From NCBI RefSeq assembly GCF_963678635.1, contig NC_087064.1, forward strand, positions 436,001 through 500,000: a stretch of DNA of 64,000 nt, read 5' to 3'. Of the stretch, positions 1-12,965 are shown piece after piece. The DNA comes from Symsagittifera roscoffensis (lineage: Eukaryota > Xenacoelomorpha > Acoela > Convolutidae). The position numbers were made by a program, and so were the translations under genes. The first letter of the stretch is position 1. Each line of letters opens with the position of its first letter. The notes beneath the pieces are model-generated. The model was given only the letters and a program-made list of their open reading frames with translations. It searched no databases and was not told the DNA's origin.

Positions 1-3000
1 ATCAAGTGAAGCTGTCAAAATTGTGTTGAAGAAAGCGCTTGTTGCTGATATAGAGTGGAGGTGGCAGAGGGTGTGTTGGTAAAAGTTGTGCTAGTTGCTG
101 ACATGGAGCGAAGCTGTCAAAGGGTGTGTTGAAGAATGTGCTTGTTGCTGATAATGAGTGAAATTGGCAGAGGGTGTGTCGGTGAATGCAGTGCAATTTG
201 CTGATATGGAGTGAAACTGTCAAAGGGTGTGTTGAAGAGTGTGCTTGTTTCTGGTGTACAGTGAAGGTGGCAGAGGTGTGTTGGTGAACGTTCTGCTAGT
301 TGCTGACATGGATTGAAGCTGTCAAGGGGTTTAGTGAAGAATGTGCTTGTTGCTGATATGGAGTGAAGCTGTCAGAGGGTGTGTTCAAGAACGTGCTTAT
401 TGCTGATATGGAGTGAAGGTGGCAGAGGGTGTGTCGGTGAATGCTGTGCTAGTTGCTGATACGAAGTGAAGCTGTCAAAGGGTGTGTTGAAAAATGTGCT
501 TGTTGCTGATGTGGAGTGAAGTTGGCAAAGAGTGTACTGGTGAATGCTGTGCTAGTTGCTGATATGAAGTGAAGCTGTCAAAGGGTGTCTTGAAGAATGC
601 GCTTGTTGCTGTTGTAGAGTGAATTTGGCAGAGGGTGTGTTGGTGAACGTTCTGCTAGTTGCTGACATGGAGTGAAGCTGTCAAAGGGTGTGTTCAAGAA
701 CGTGCTTTTTGCTGATATGGAGTGAAGGTGGCAGAGGGTGTGTCGGTGAATGCTGTGCCATTTGCTGATATGAAGTGAAACTGTCAAAGGGTGTCTTGAA
801 GAATGTGCTTGTCTCTGATGTACAGTGAAGGTGGCAGAGGGTGTGCTGGTGAACGTTCTGCTAGTTGCTGACATCGAGTGAAGCTGTCAAGGGGTTTAGT
901 GAAGAATGTGCTTGTTGCTGATATGGAGTGAAGCTGTCAGAGGGTGTGTTCAAGAACGTGCTTATTGCTGATATGAAGTGAAGGTGGCAGAGGGTGTGTC
1001 GGTGAATGCTGTGCTAGTTGCTGATACGAAGTGAAGCTGTCAAAGGGTGTGTTGAAGAATGTGCTCGTTGCTGATGTGGAGTGAAGTTGGCAAAGAGTGT
1101 GTTATTGAATGCTGTGCTAGTTGCTGATATGAAGTGAAGCTGTCAGAGGGTGTGTTCAAGAACGTGCTTATTGCTGACATGGAGTGAAGGTGGCAGAGGG
1201 TGTGTCGGTGAATGCTGTGCTAGTTGCTGATACGAAGTGAAGCTGTCAAAGGGTGTGTTGAAGAACGTGCTTATTGCTGATATGGAGTGAAGGTGGCAGA
1301 GGGTGTGTCGGTGAATGCTGTGCTATTTGCTGATATGAGGTGAAACTGTCAAAGGGTGTGTTGAAGAATGTGCTTGTTTCTGATGTACAGTGAAGGTGGC
1401 AGAGGGTGTGTTGGTGAACGTTCTGCTAGTTGCTGACATGGAGTGAAGCTGTCAAGGGGTTTAGTGAAGAATGTGCTTGTTGCTGATATGGAGTGACGCT
1501 GTCAGGGGGTGTGTTCAAGAACGTGCTTATTGTTGATATGGAGTGAAGCTGTCAAAAGTTGTGTTGAAGAAAGCGCTTGTTGCTGATATAGAGTGAAGGT
1601 GGCAGAGGGTGTGTTGGTGAAAATTATGCTAAATGCTGACATAGAGCGAAGCTGTCAAAGGGTGTGTTGAAGAATGTGCTTCTTGCTGATATGGAGTGAA
1701 ATTGGCAGAGGGTGTGTTGGTGTATGTTGTGGCAGCTGATATGTAGTGAAGTTGTCAAAGGGTGTGTTGAAGATTGTGCTTGTTGCTGATATGGAGTGAA
1801 GGTAGCAGAGGATGTGTCGGTGAATGCTGTGCGGGTTGTTGATATGGAGTGGAGCTCCAAAAGGTGCGTTGAAGAATGTGCTTGTTGCTGATATTGAGTG
1901 AAGGTCGCAGAGGGTGTGTTGATGAATGTTATGCTAGTTGCTGATATGGAGTGAAGCTGTCAAGGGGTGTATTGAAGAATGTGCTTGTTGCTGATATTGA
2001 GTGAAGGTCGCAGAGGGTGTGTTGATGAATGTTATGCTAGTTGCTGATATGGAGTGAAGCTGTCAAAGCGTGTGTTGAAAGAAGCGCTTGTTGCTGATAT
2101 AGAGTAGAGGTGGCAGAGGGTGTGTTGGTGAAAGTTATGCTAGTTGCTGACATGGAGTGAAGTTGTCAAAGGCTGTGTTGAAGAATGTGCTTGTTGCTGA
2201 TGTGGAGTGAAGTTGGCAAAGGGTGTGTTGGTGAATGCTGTGCTAGTTGCTGATATGAAGTGAAGCTGTCAAAGGATGTGTTGAAGACTGTGCTTGTTGC
2301 TGATATGGAGTGAAATTGGCAGAGGTTGTGTTGGTGTATGTTGTGGCAGTTGATATGTAGTGAAGTTGTCAAAAAGTGTGTTGAAGAATGTGCTTGTTGC
2401 TGATGTGGAGTGAAGTTGGCAAAGAGTGTGTTGGTGAATGCTGTGCTAGTTGCTGATATGAAGTGAAGCTGCCAAAGGGTGTCTTGAAGAATGTGCTTGT
2501 TGCTGATGTAGAGTGAAGGTGGCAGAGGGTGTGTTGGTGAACGTTCTGCTAGTTGCTGACATGGAGTGAAGCTGTCAAAGGGTGTGTTCAAGAACGTACT
2601 TATTGCTGATATGGAGTGAAGGTGGCAGAGGGTGTGTCGGTGAATGCTGTGCTATTTGCTGATATGAATTGAAACTGTTGAAGGGTGCTTGTTGCTGACG
2701 TAGAGTGAAGGTGGCAAAGGGTGTGTTGGTGAACGTTTTGTTAATGGCTGACATGGAGTGAAGCTGTCAAGGGGTTTGTTGAAGAATGCGCTTGTTGCTG
2801 ATATGGAATGAAGGTGGCACAGGGTGTGTTGGTGAATGTTGTGCTAGATGCTGATATGGAGTGAAGCTGTCAAAATTGTTTTGAAGAAAGCGCTTGTTGC
2901 TGATATAGAGTGAAGGTGGCAGAGGGTGTGTTGGTGAAAGTTATGCTAGTTGCTGACATGGAGCGAAGCTGTCAAAGGGTGTGTTGAAGAATGTGCTTGT

Positions 3001-6000
3001 TGCTGATATGGAGTGAAATTGGCAGAGGGTGTGTCGGTGAATGCTGTGCAATTTGCTGATATGAAGTGAAACTGTCAAAGGATGTGTTGAAGAATGTGCT
3101 TGTTTTGATGTACAGTGAAGGTGGCAGAGGGTGTGTTGGTGAACGTTCTGCTAGTTGCTGACATGGATTGAAGCTGTCAAGGGGTTTAGTGAAGAATGTG
3201 CTTGTTGCTGATATGGAGTGAAGCTGTCAGAGGGTGTGTTCATGAACGTGCTTATTGCTGATATGGAGTGAAGGTGGCACAGGGTGTGTCGGTGAATGCT
3301 GTGCAATTTGCTGATATGAAGTGAAACTGTCAAAGGGTGTGTTGAAGAATGTGCTTGTTTTTGATGTACAGTGAAGGTGGCAGAGGGTGTGTTGGTGAAC
3401 GTTCTGCTAGTTGCTGACATGGAGTGAATCTGTCAAGGGGTTTAGTGAAGAATGTGCTTGTTGCTGATAAGGAGTGAAGCTGTCAGAGGGTGTGTTCAAG
3501 AACGTGCTTATTGCTGATATGGAGTGAAGGTGGCACAGGGTGTGTCGGTGAATGCTGTGCAATTTGCTGATATGAAGTGAAACTGTCAAAGGGTGTGTTG
3601 AAGAATGTGCTTGTTTTTGATGTACAGTGAAGGTGGCAGAGGGTGTGTTGGTGAACGTTCTGCTAGTTGCTGACATGGAGTGAATCTGTCAAGGGGTTTA
3701 GTGAAGAATGTGCTTATTGCTGATATGGAGTGAAGGTGGCAGAGGGTGTGTCGGTGAATGCTGTGCTAGTTGCTGATACGAAGTGAAGCTGTCAAAGGGT
3801 GTGTTGAAGAATGTGCTTGTTGCTGACGTAGAGTGAAGGTAGCAAAGGTTGTGTTGGTGAACGTTTTGTTATTTGCTGACATGGAGTGAAGCTGTCAAAG
3901 GGTGTGTGGAAGAATGCGCTTGTTGCTGATATGGAATGAAGGTGGCACAGGGTGTGTTGGTGAATGTTGTGCTAGTTGCTGATATGGAGTGAAGCTGTCA
4001 AAATTGTGTTGAAGAAAGCGCTTGTTGCTGATATAGAGTGAAGGTGGCAGAGGGTGTGTTGGTGAAAGTTATGCTAGTTGCTGACATGGAGCGAAGCTGT
4101 CAAAGGGTGTGTTGAAGAATGTGCTTGTTGCTGATATGGAGTGAAATTGGCAGAGGGTGTGTCGGTGAATGCTGTGCAATTTGCTGATATGAAGTGAAAC
4201 TGTCAAAGGATGTGTTGAAGAATGTGCTTGTTTTTGATGTACAGTGAAGGTGGCAGAGGGTGTGTTGGTGAACGTTCTGCTAGTTGCTGACATGGATTGA
4301 AGCTGTCAAGGGGTTTAGTGAAGAATGTGCTTGTTGCTGATATGGAGTGAAGCTGTCAGAGGGTGTGTTCATGAACGTGCTTATTGCTGATATGGAGTGA
4401 AGGTGGCACAGGGTGTGTCGGTGAATGCTGTGCAATTTGCTGATATGAAGTGAAACTGTCAAAGGGTGTGTTGAAGAATGTGCTTGTTTTTGATGTACAG
4501 TGAAGGTGGCAGAGGGTGTGTTGGTGAACGTTCTGCTAGTTGCTGACATGGAGTGAATCTGTCAAGGGGTTTAGTGAAGAATGTGCTTGTTGCTGATAAG
4601 GAGTGAAGCTGTCAGAGGGTGTGTTCAAGAACGTGCTTATTGCTGATATGGAGTGAAGGTGGCAGAGGGTGTGTCGGTGAATGCTGTGCTAGTTGCTGAT
4701 ACGAAGTGAAGCTGTCAAAGGGTGTGTTGAAGAATGTGCTTGTTGCTGACGTAGAGTGAAGGTAGCAAAGGTTGTGTTGGTGAACGTTTTGTTATTTGCT
4801 GACATGGAGTGAAGCTGTCAAAGGGTGTGTGGAAGAATGCGCTTGTTGCTGATATGGAATGAAGGTGGCACAGGGTGTGTTGGTGAATGTTGTGCTAGTT
4901 GCTGATATGGAGTGAAGCTGTCAAAATTGTGTTGAAGAAAGCGCTTGTTGCTGATATAGAGTGAAGGTGGCAGAGGGTGTGTTGGTGAAAGTTATGCTAG
5001 TTGCTGACATGGAGCGAAGCTGTCAAAGGGTGTGTTGAAGAATGTGCTTGTTGCTGATATGGAGTGAAATTGGCAGAGGGTGTGTCGGTGAATGCTGTGC
5101 AATTTGCTGATATGAAGTGAAACTGTCAAAAGGTGTGTTGAAGAATGTGCTTGTTTCTGATGTACAGTGAAGGTGGCAGAGGGTGTTTTCAAGAACGTGC
5201 TTGTTGCTGATATGGAGTGAAGGTGGCAGAGGGTGTGTCGGTGAATGCTGTGCTAGTTGCTGATACGAAGTGAAGCTGTCAAAGGGTGTGTTGAAGAATG
5301 TGCTTGTTGCTGATGTGGAGTGAAGTTGGCAAAGAGTGTGTTGGTGAATGCTGTGCTAGTTGCTGATATAGAGTGAAGGTGGCAGAGGGTGTGTTGGTGA
5401 AAATTATGCTAGTTGCTGACATGGAGCGAAGCTGTCAAAGGGTGTGTTGAAGAATGTGCTTGTTGCTGATATGGAGTGAAATTGGCAGAGGGTGTGTCGG
5501 TGAATGCTGTGCAATTTGCTGATATGAAGTGAAACTGTCAAAGGGTGTGTTGAAGAATGTGCTTGTTTTTGATGTACAGTGAAGGTGGCAGAGGGTGTGT
5601 TGGTGAACGTTCTGCTAGTTGCTGACATGGATTGAAGCTGTCAAGGGGTTTAGTGAAGAATGTGCTTGTTGCTGATATGGAGTGAAGCTGTCAGAGGGTG
5701 TGTTCATGAACGTGCTTATTGCTGATATGGAGTGAAGGTGGCAGAGGGTGCGTCGGTGAATGCTGTGCAATTTGCTGATATGAAGTGAAACTGTCAAAAG
5801 GTGTGTTGAAGAATGTGCTTGTTTCTGATGTACAGTGAAGGTGGCAGAGGGTGTGTTCAAGAACGTGCTTATTGCTGATATGGAGTGAAGGTGGCAGAGG
5901 GTGTGTCGGTGAATGCTGTGCTAGTTGCTGATACGAAGTGAAGCTGTCAAAGGGTTGTTGAAGAATGTGCTTGTTGCTGATGTGGAGTGAAGTTGGCAAA

Positions 6001-9000
6001 GAGTGTGTCGGTGAATGCTGTGCTAGTTGCTGATATGAAGTGAAGCTGTCAAAGGGTGTCTTGAAGAATGTGCTTGTTGCTGATGTAGAGTGAAGGTTGC
6101 AGAGGGTGTGTTGGTGAACTTTCTGCTAGTTGCTGACACGGAGTGAAGCTGTCAAAGGGTGTGTTCAAGAACGTGCTTATTGCTGATATGGAGTGAAGGT
6201 GGCAGAGGGTGTGTCGGTGAATGCTGTGCTATTTGCTGATATGAAGTGAAACTGTCAAAGGGTGTCTTGAAGAATGTGCTTGTTGCTGATGTAGAGTGAA
6301 GGTGGCAGAGGGTGTGTTGGTGAACTTTCTGCTAGTTGCTGACACGGAGTGAAGCTGTCAAAGGGTGTGTTCAAGAACGTGCTTATTGCTGATATGGAGT
6401 GAAGGTGGCAGAGGGTGTGTCGGTGAATGCTGTGCAATTTGCTGATATGAAGTGAAACAGTCAAAAGGTGTGTTGAAGAATATGCTTGTTTCTGATGTAC
6501 AGTGAAGGTGGCAGAGGGTGTGTTCAAGAACGTGCTTATTGCTGATATGGAGTGAAGGTGGCAGAGGGTGTGTCGGTGAATGCTGTGCTAGTTGCTGATA
6601 CGAAGTGAAGCTGTCAAAGGGTGTGTTGAAGAATGTGCTTGTTGCTGATGTGGAGTGAAGTTGGCAAAGAGTGTGTCGGTGAATGCTGTGCTAGTTGCTG
6701 ATATGAAGTGAAGCTGTCAAAGGGTGTCTTGAAGAATGTGCTTGTTGCTGATGTAGAGTGAAGGTGGCAGAAGGTGTGTTGGTGAACTTTCTGCTAGTTG
6801 CTGACACGGAGTGAAGCTGTCAAAGGGTGTGTTCAAGAACGTGCTTATTGCTGATATGGAGTGAAGGTGGCAGAGGGTGTGTCGGTGAATGCTGTGCTAT
6901 TTGCTGATATGAAGTGAAACTGTCAAAGGGTGTGTTGAAGAATATGCTTGTTTCTGATGTACAGTGAAGGTGACAGAGGGTGTGTTCAAGAACGTGCTTA
7001 TTGCTGATATGGAGTGAAGGTGGCAGAGGGTGTGTCGGTGAATGCTGTGCTAGTTGCTGATACGAAGTGAAGCTGTCAAAGGGTGTGTTGAAGAATGTGC
7101 TTGTTGCTGATGTGGAGTGAAGTTGGCAAAGAGTGTGTCGGTGAATGCTGTGCTTGTTGCTGATATGGAGTGAAGCTGTCAAAAGTTGTGTTGAAGAAAG
7201 CGCTTGTTGCTGATATAGTATGAAGGTGGCAGAGGGTGTGTTGGTGAAAGTTATGCTAGTTGCTGACAAAGGGTGTGCTGGTGAATGTTGAGCTAGTCGA
7301 TATGAAGTGAAGCTGTCAAAGGGTGTGTTGAAGATTGCGCTTGTTCTTGATATGGAGTGAAGAAAGCAGAGGGTGTGTCGGTGAATGCTCTGCTAGTTGT
7401 TGATATGGAGTGAAGCTGTCAAAAGGTGTGTTGAAGAATGTGCTTGTTGCTGATATTGAGTGAATTTGGCAAAGGGTGTGTTGGTGAATGTTGAGCTAGT
7501 CGATATGAAGTGACGCTGTCAAAGGGTGTGTTGAAGATTGCGCTTGTTGCTGATATGGAAGGAAGAAAACAGAGGGTGTGTCGGTGAATGCTCTGCTAGT
7601 TGTTGATATGGAGTGAAGCTGTCAAAAGGTGTGTTGAAGAATGTGCTTGTTGCTGATGTGGAGTGAGTTTGGCAAAGGGTGTGTTGGTGAAAGTTGAGCT
7701 AGTCGATATGAAGTGACGCTGTCAAAGGGTGTGTTGAAGATTGCGCTTGTTGCTGATATGGAAGGAAGAAAGCAGAGGGTGTGTCGGTGAATGCTCTGCT
7801 AGTTGTTGATATGGAGTGAAGCTGTCAAAAGGTGTGTTGAAGAATGTGCTTGTTGCTGATATTGAGTGAAGGTGGCAGAGGAAGTGTTGATTAATCTTAT
7901 GCTAGTTGCTGAAATGGAGCGAAGCTGTCAAAGGGTGTGTTGAAGAATGTGCTTGTTGCTGATATGGAGTGAAGCTGTCAGAGGGTGTGTTCAAGAACGT
8001 GCTTATTGCTGATATGGAGTGAAGGTGGCAGAGGGTGTGTCGATGAATGCTGTGCTAGTTGCTGATACGAAGTGAAGCTGTCAAAGGGTGTGTTGAAGAA
8101 TGTGCTTGTTGCTGGTGTGGAGTGAAGTTGGCAAAGAGTGTGTTGGTGAATGCTGTGCTAGTTGCTGATATGAAGTGAAGCTGTCAAAGGGTGTCTTGAA
8201 GAATGTGCTTGTTGCTGATGTAGAGCGAAGGTGGCAGAGGGTGTGTTGGTGAACGTTCTGCTAGTTGCTGACACGGAGTGAAGCTGTCAAAGGGTGTGTT
8301 CAAGAACGTGCTTATTGCTGATATGGAGTGAAGGTGGCAGAGGGTGTGTCGGTGAATGCTGTGCTATTTGCTGATATGAAGTGAAACTGTCAAAGGGTGT
8401 GTTGAAGAATGTGTTTGTTTCTGATGTACAGTGAAGGTGGTAGAGGGTGTGTTGGTGAACGTTCTGCTAGTTGCTGACATCGAGTGAAGCTGTCAAGGGG
8501 TTTAGTGAGGAATGTGCTGGTTGCTGATATGGAGTGAAGCTGTCAGAGGGTGTGTTCAAGAACGTGCTTATTGCTGATATGGAGTGAAGGTGGCAGAGGG
8601 TGTGTCGGTGAATGCTGTGCTATTTGCTGATATGAAGTGAAACTGTCAAAGGGTGTGTTGAAGAATGTGTTTGTTTCTGATGTACAGTGAAGGTGGCAGA
8701 GGGTGTGTTGGTGAAAGTTATGCTAGTTGCTGACATAGAGCGAAGCTGTCAAAGGGTGTGTTGATGAATGTGCTTGTTGCTGATATGGAGTGAAATTGGC
8801 AGAGGGTGTGTTGATGTATGTTGTGGCAGTTGGTATGTAGTGAAGTTGTCAAAGGGTGTGTTGAAGAATGTGCTCGTTGCTGATGTGGAGTGAATTTGGC
8901 AAAGGGTGTGTTGGTGAATGTTGAGCTAGTCGATATGAAGTGAAGCTGTCAAAGGGTGTGTTGAAGATTGCGCTTGTTGCTGATATGGAGTGAAGAAAGC

Positions 9001-11639
9001 AGAGGGTGTGTCGGTGAATGCTCTGCTAGTTGTTGATATGGAATGAAGCTGTCAAAAGGTGTGTTGAAGAATGTGCTTGTTGCTGATGTGGAGTGAATTT
9101 GGCAACGGGTGTGTTGGTGAATGTTGAGCTAGTCGATATGAAGTGACGCTGTCAAAGGGTGTGTTGAAGATTGCGCTTGTTGCTGATATTGAGTGAATTT
9201 GGCAAAGGGTGTGTTGGTGAATGTTGAGCTAGTCGATATGAAGTGACGCTGTCAAAGGGTGTGTTGAAGATTGCGCTTGTTGCTGATATGGAAGGAAGAA
9301 AGCAGAGGGTGTGTCGGTGAATGCTCTGCTAGTTGTTGATATGGAATGAAGCTGTCAAAAGGTGTGTTGAAGAATGTGCTTGTTGCTGATGTGGAGTGAA
9401 TTTGGCAACGGGTGTGTTGGTGAATGTTGAGCTAGTCGATATGAAGTGACGCTGTCAAAGGGTGTGTTGAAGATTGCGCTTGTTGCTGATATGGAAGGAA
9501 GAAAAAAGAGGGAGTGTCGGTGAATGCTCTGCTAGTTGTTGATATGGAGTGAAGCTGTCAAAAGGTGTGTTGAAAAATGTGCTTGTTGCTGATATTGAGT
9601 GAAGGTGACAGAGGAAGTGTTGATTAATCTTATGCTAGTTGCTGAAATGGAGTGAAGCTGTCAAGGGGTGTGTTGAAGAATGTGCTTGTTGCTGATATGG
9701 AGTGAAGCTGGCAGAGGTAGTGTTGAAGAATGTGCTTGTTGCTGTTATGGAGTGAAATTGGCAGAGGGTGTGTTGGTGTATGTTGTGGTTTTTGATATGT
9801 AGTGAAGTTGTCAAAGGGTGTGTTGAAGAATGTGCTTGTTGCTGATGTGGAGTGAAGTTGGCAGAGGGTGTGTTGGTGGATGCTGTGCGAGTTGCTGATA
9901 TGAAGTGAAGCTGTCAAAGGGTGTGTTGAAAAATGTGCCTGTTGCTGATATGGAGTGAAATTGGCAGAGGGTGTGTTGGTGTAAGTTGTGGCAGTTGATA
10001 TGTAGTGAAGTTGTCAAAGGGTGTGTTGAAGAATGTGCTTGTTGCTGATGTGGAGTGAAGTTGGCAAAGAGTGTGTTGGTGAATGCTGTGCTAGTTGCTG
10101 ATATGAAGTGAAGCTGTCAAAGGGTGTCTCGAAGAATGTGCTTGTTGCTGATGTAGAGTGAAGGTGGCAGAGGGTGTGTTGGTGAACGTTCTGCTAGTTG
10201 CTGACATGGAGTGAAGCTGTCCAAGGGGTGAAGGTGGCAGGGGGTGTGTCGGTGAATGCTGTGCTATTTGCTGATCTGAAGTGAAACTGTCAAAGCATGT
10301 GTTGAAGAATGTGCTTGTTTCTGATGTACAGTGAAGGTGGCAAAGGGTGTGTTGGTGAACGTTTTGCTAGCTGCTGACATGGAGTGAAGCTGTCAAAGGG
10401 TGTGTTGAAGAATGCGCTTGTTGCTGATATGGAATGAAGGTGGCACAGGGTGTGTTGGTGAATGTTGTGCTAGTTGCTGATATTGAGTGAAGCTGTCAAA
10501 AGTTGTGTTAAAGAAAGCGCTTGTTGCTGATATAGAGTGAAGGTGGCAGAGGGTGTGTTGGTGAACGTTCTGCTAGTTGCTGACATGGAGTGAAGCTGTC
10601 AAGGGGTTTAGTGAAGAATGTGCTTGTTGCTGACATGGAGTGAAGCTGTCAGAGGGTGTTTCGGTGAATGCTGTGCTAGTTGCTGATACGAACTGAAGCT
10701 GTCAAAGGGTGTGTTGAAGAATGTGCTTGTTGCTGACGTAGAGTGAAGGTGGCAAAGGGTGTGTTGGTGAACGTTTTGCTAGCTGCTGACATGGAGTGAA
10801 GCTGTCAAAGGGTGTGTTGAAGAATGCGCTTGTTGCTGATATGGAATGAAGGTGGCACAGGGTGTGTTGGTGAATGTTGTGCTAGTTGCTGATATGGAGT
10901 GAAGCTGTCAAAAGTTGTGTTAAAGAAAGCGCTTGTTGCTGATATAGAGTGAAGGTGGCAGAGGGTGTGTTGGTGAAATTTATGCTAGTTGCTGACATGG
11001 AGCGAAGCTGTCAAAGGGTGTGTTGAAGAATGTGCTTGTTGCTGATATGGAGTGAAATTGGCAGAGGGTGTGTTGGTCTATGTTGTGGCAGTTGATATGT
11101 AGTGAAGTTGTCAAAGGGTGTGTTGAAGAATGTGCTTGTTGCTGATGTGGAGTGAATTTGGCAAAGGGTGTGTTGGTGAATGTTGAGCTAGTCGATATGA
11201 AGTGAAGCTGTCAAAGGGTGTGTGGGGGATTGCGCTTGTTGCTGATATGGAGTGAAGAAAGCAGAGGGTGTGTCGGTGAATACTCTGCTAATTGTTGATT
11301 TGGAGTGAAGCTGTCAAAAGGTGTGTTGAAGAATGTGCTTATTGCTGATACTGAGTGAATGTGGCAGAGGAAGTGTTGATTAATCTTATGCTAGTTGCTG
11401 ATATGGAGTGAAGCTGTCAAAAGGTGTGTTGAAGAATGTGCTTGTTGCTGATGTGGAGTGAATTTGGCAACGGGTGTGTTGGTGAATGTTGAGCTAGTCG
11501 ATATGAAGTGACGCTGTCAAAGGGTGTGTTGAAGATTGCGCTTGTTGCTGATATGGAAGGAAGAAAGCAGAGGGTGTGTCGGTGAATGCTCTGCTAGTTG
11601 TTGATATGGAGTGAAGCTGTCAAAAGGTGTGTTGAAGAA

Positions 11640-12965
11640 TGTGCTTCTTGCTGATATTGAGTGAAGGTGGCAGAGGAAGTGTTGATTAATCTTATGCTAG
11701 TTGCTGAAATGGAGTGAAGCTGTCAAGGGGTGTGTTGAAGAATGTGCTTGTTGCTGATCTGGAGTGAAGCTGGCAGAGGTAGTGTTGAAGAATGTGCTTG
11801 TTGCTGTTATGGAGTGAAATTGGCAGAGGGTGTGTTGGTGTATGTTGTGGTATTTGATATGTAGTGAAGTTGTCAAAGGGTGTATTGAAGAATGTGCTTG
11901 TTGCTGATGTGGAGTGAAGTTGGCAAAGAGTGTGTTGGTGAATGCTGTGCTAGTTGCTGATATGAAGTGAAGCTGTCAAAGGGTGTCTCGAAGATTGTGC
12001 TTGTTGCTGATGTAGAGTGAAGGTGGCAGAGGGTGTGTTGGTGAACGTTCTCCTAGTTGCTGACACGGAGTGAAGCTGTCCAAGTGGTGAAGGTGGCAGG
12101 GGGTGTGTCGGTGAAAGCTGTGCTGGTTGCTGATATGGAGTGAAGCTGTCAAAGTGTGTGTTGAAGGAAGAGCTTGTTGCTCATATGGAGTGAATGTGGC
12201 AGAGGAAGTGTTGATTAATCTTATGCTAGTTGCTGATATGGAGTGAAGCTGTCAAAAGGTGTGTTGAAGAATGTGCTTGTTGCTGATGTGGAGTGAATTT
12301 GGCAACGGGTAAGTTGGTGAATGTTGAGCTAGTCGATATGAAGTGACGCTGTCAAAGGGTGTGTTGAAGATTGCGCTTGTTGCTGATATGGAAGGAAGAA
12401 AGCAGAGGGTGTGTCGGTGAATGCTCTGCTAGTTGTTGATATGGAGTGAAGCTGTCAAAAGGTGTGTTGAAGAATGTGCTTGTTGCTGATATTGAGTGAA
12501 GGTGGCAGAGGAAGTGTTGATTAATCTTATGCTAGTTGCTGAAATGGAGTGAAGCTGTCAAGGGGTGTGTTGAAGAATGTGCTTGTTGCTGATCTGGAGT
12601 GAAGCTGGCAGAGGTAGTGTTGAAGAATGTGCTTGTTGCTGTTATGGAGTGAAATTGGCAGAGGGTGTGTTGGTGTATGTTGTGGTATTTGATATGTAGT
12701 GAAGTTGTCAAAGGGTGTATTGAAGAATGTGCTTGTTGCTGATGTGGAGTGAAGTTGGCAAAGAGTGTGTTGGTGAATGCTGTGCTAGTTGCTGATATGA
12801 AGTGAAGCTGTCAAAGGGTGTCTCGAAGATTGTGCTTGTTGCTGATGTAGAGTGAAGGTGGCAGAGGGTGTGTTGGTGAACGTTCTCCTAGTTGCTGACA
12901 CGGAGTGAAGCTGTCCAAGTGGTGAAGGTGGCAGGGGGTGTGTCGGTGAATGCTGTGCTATTTGC
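11640..12965 (+). repeat. 835-bp higher-order duplication within the minisatellite
   Basis: A block of variant units occurs twice with an 835-bp offset. For example, the diagnostic TCCTAGTTGCTGACACGGAG is at 12051 and again at 12886. Each block carries the same ordered series of variants (a GAGGTAGTG unit, a GGTATTTGATATGTAG unit, a CTCGAAGATTG unit and a GTCCAAGTGGTGAAGG junction). Matching order shows block duplication rather than independent mutation. The same GGAAGGAAGAAAGCAG variant block also recurs near 7750, 9290, 11545 and 12390. Confidence 0.85.
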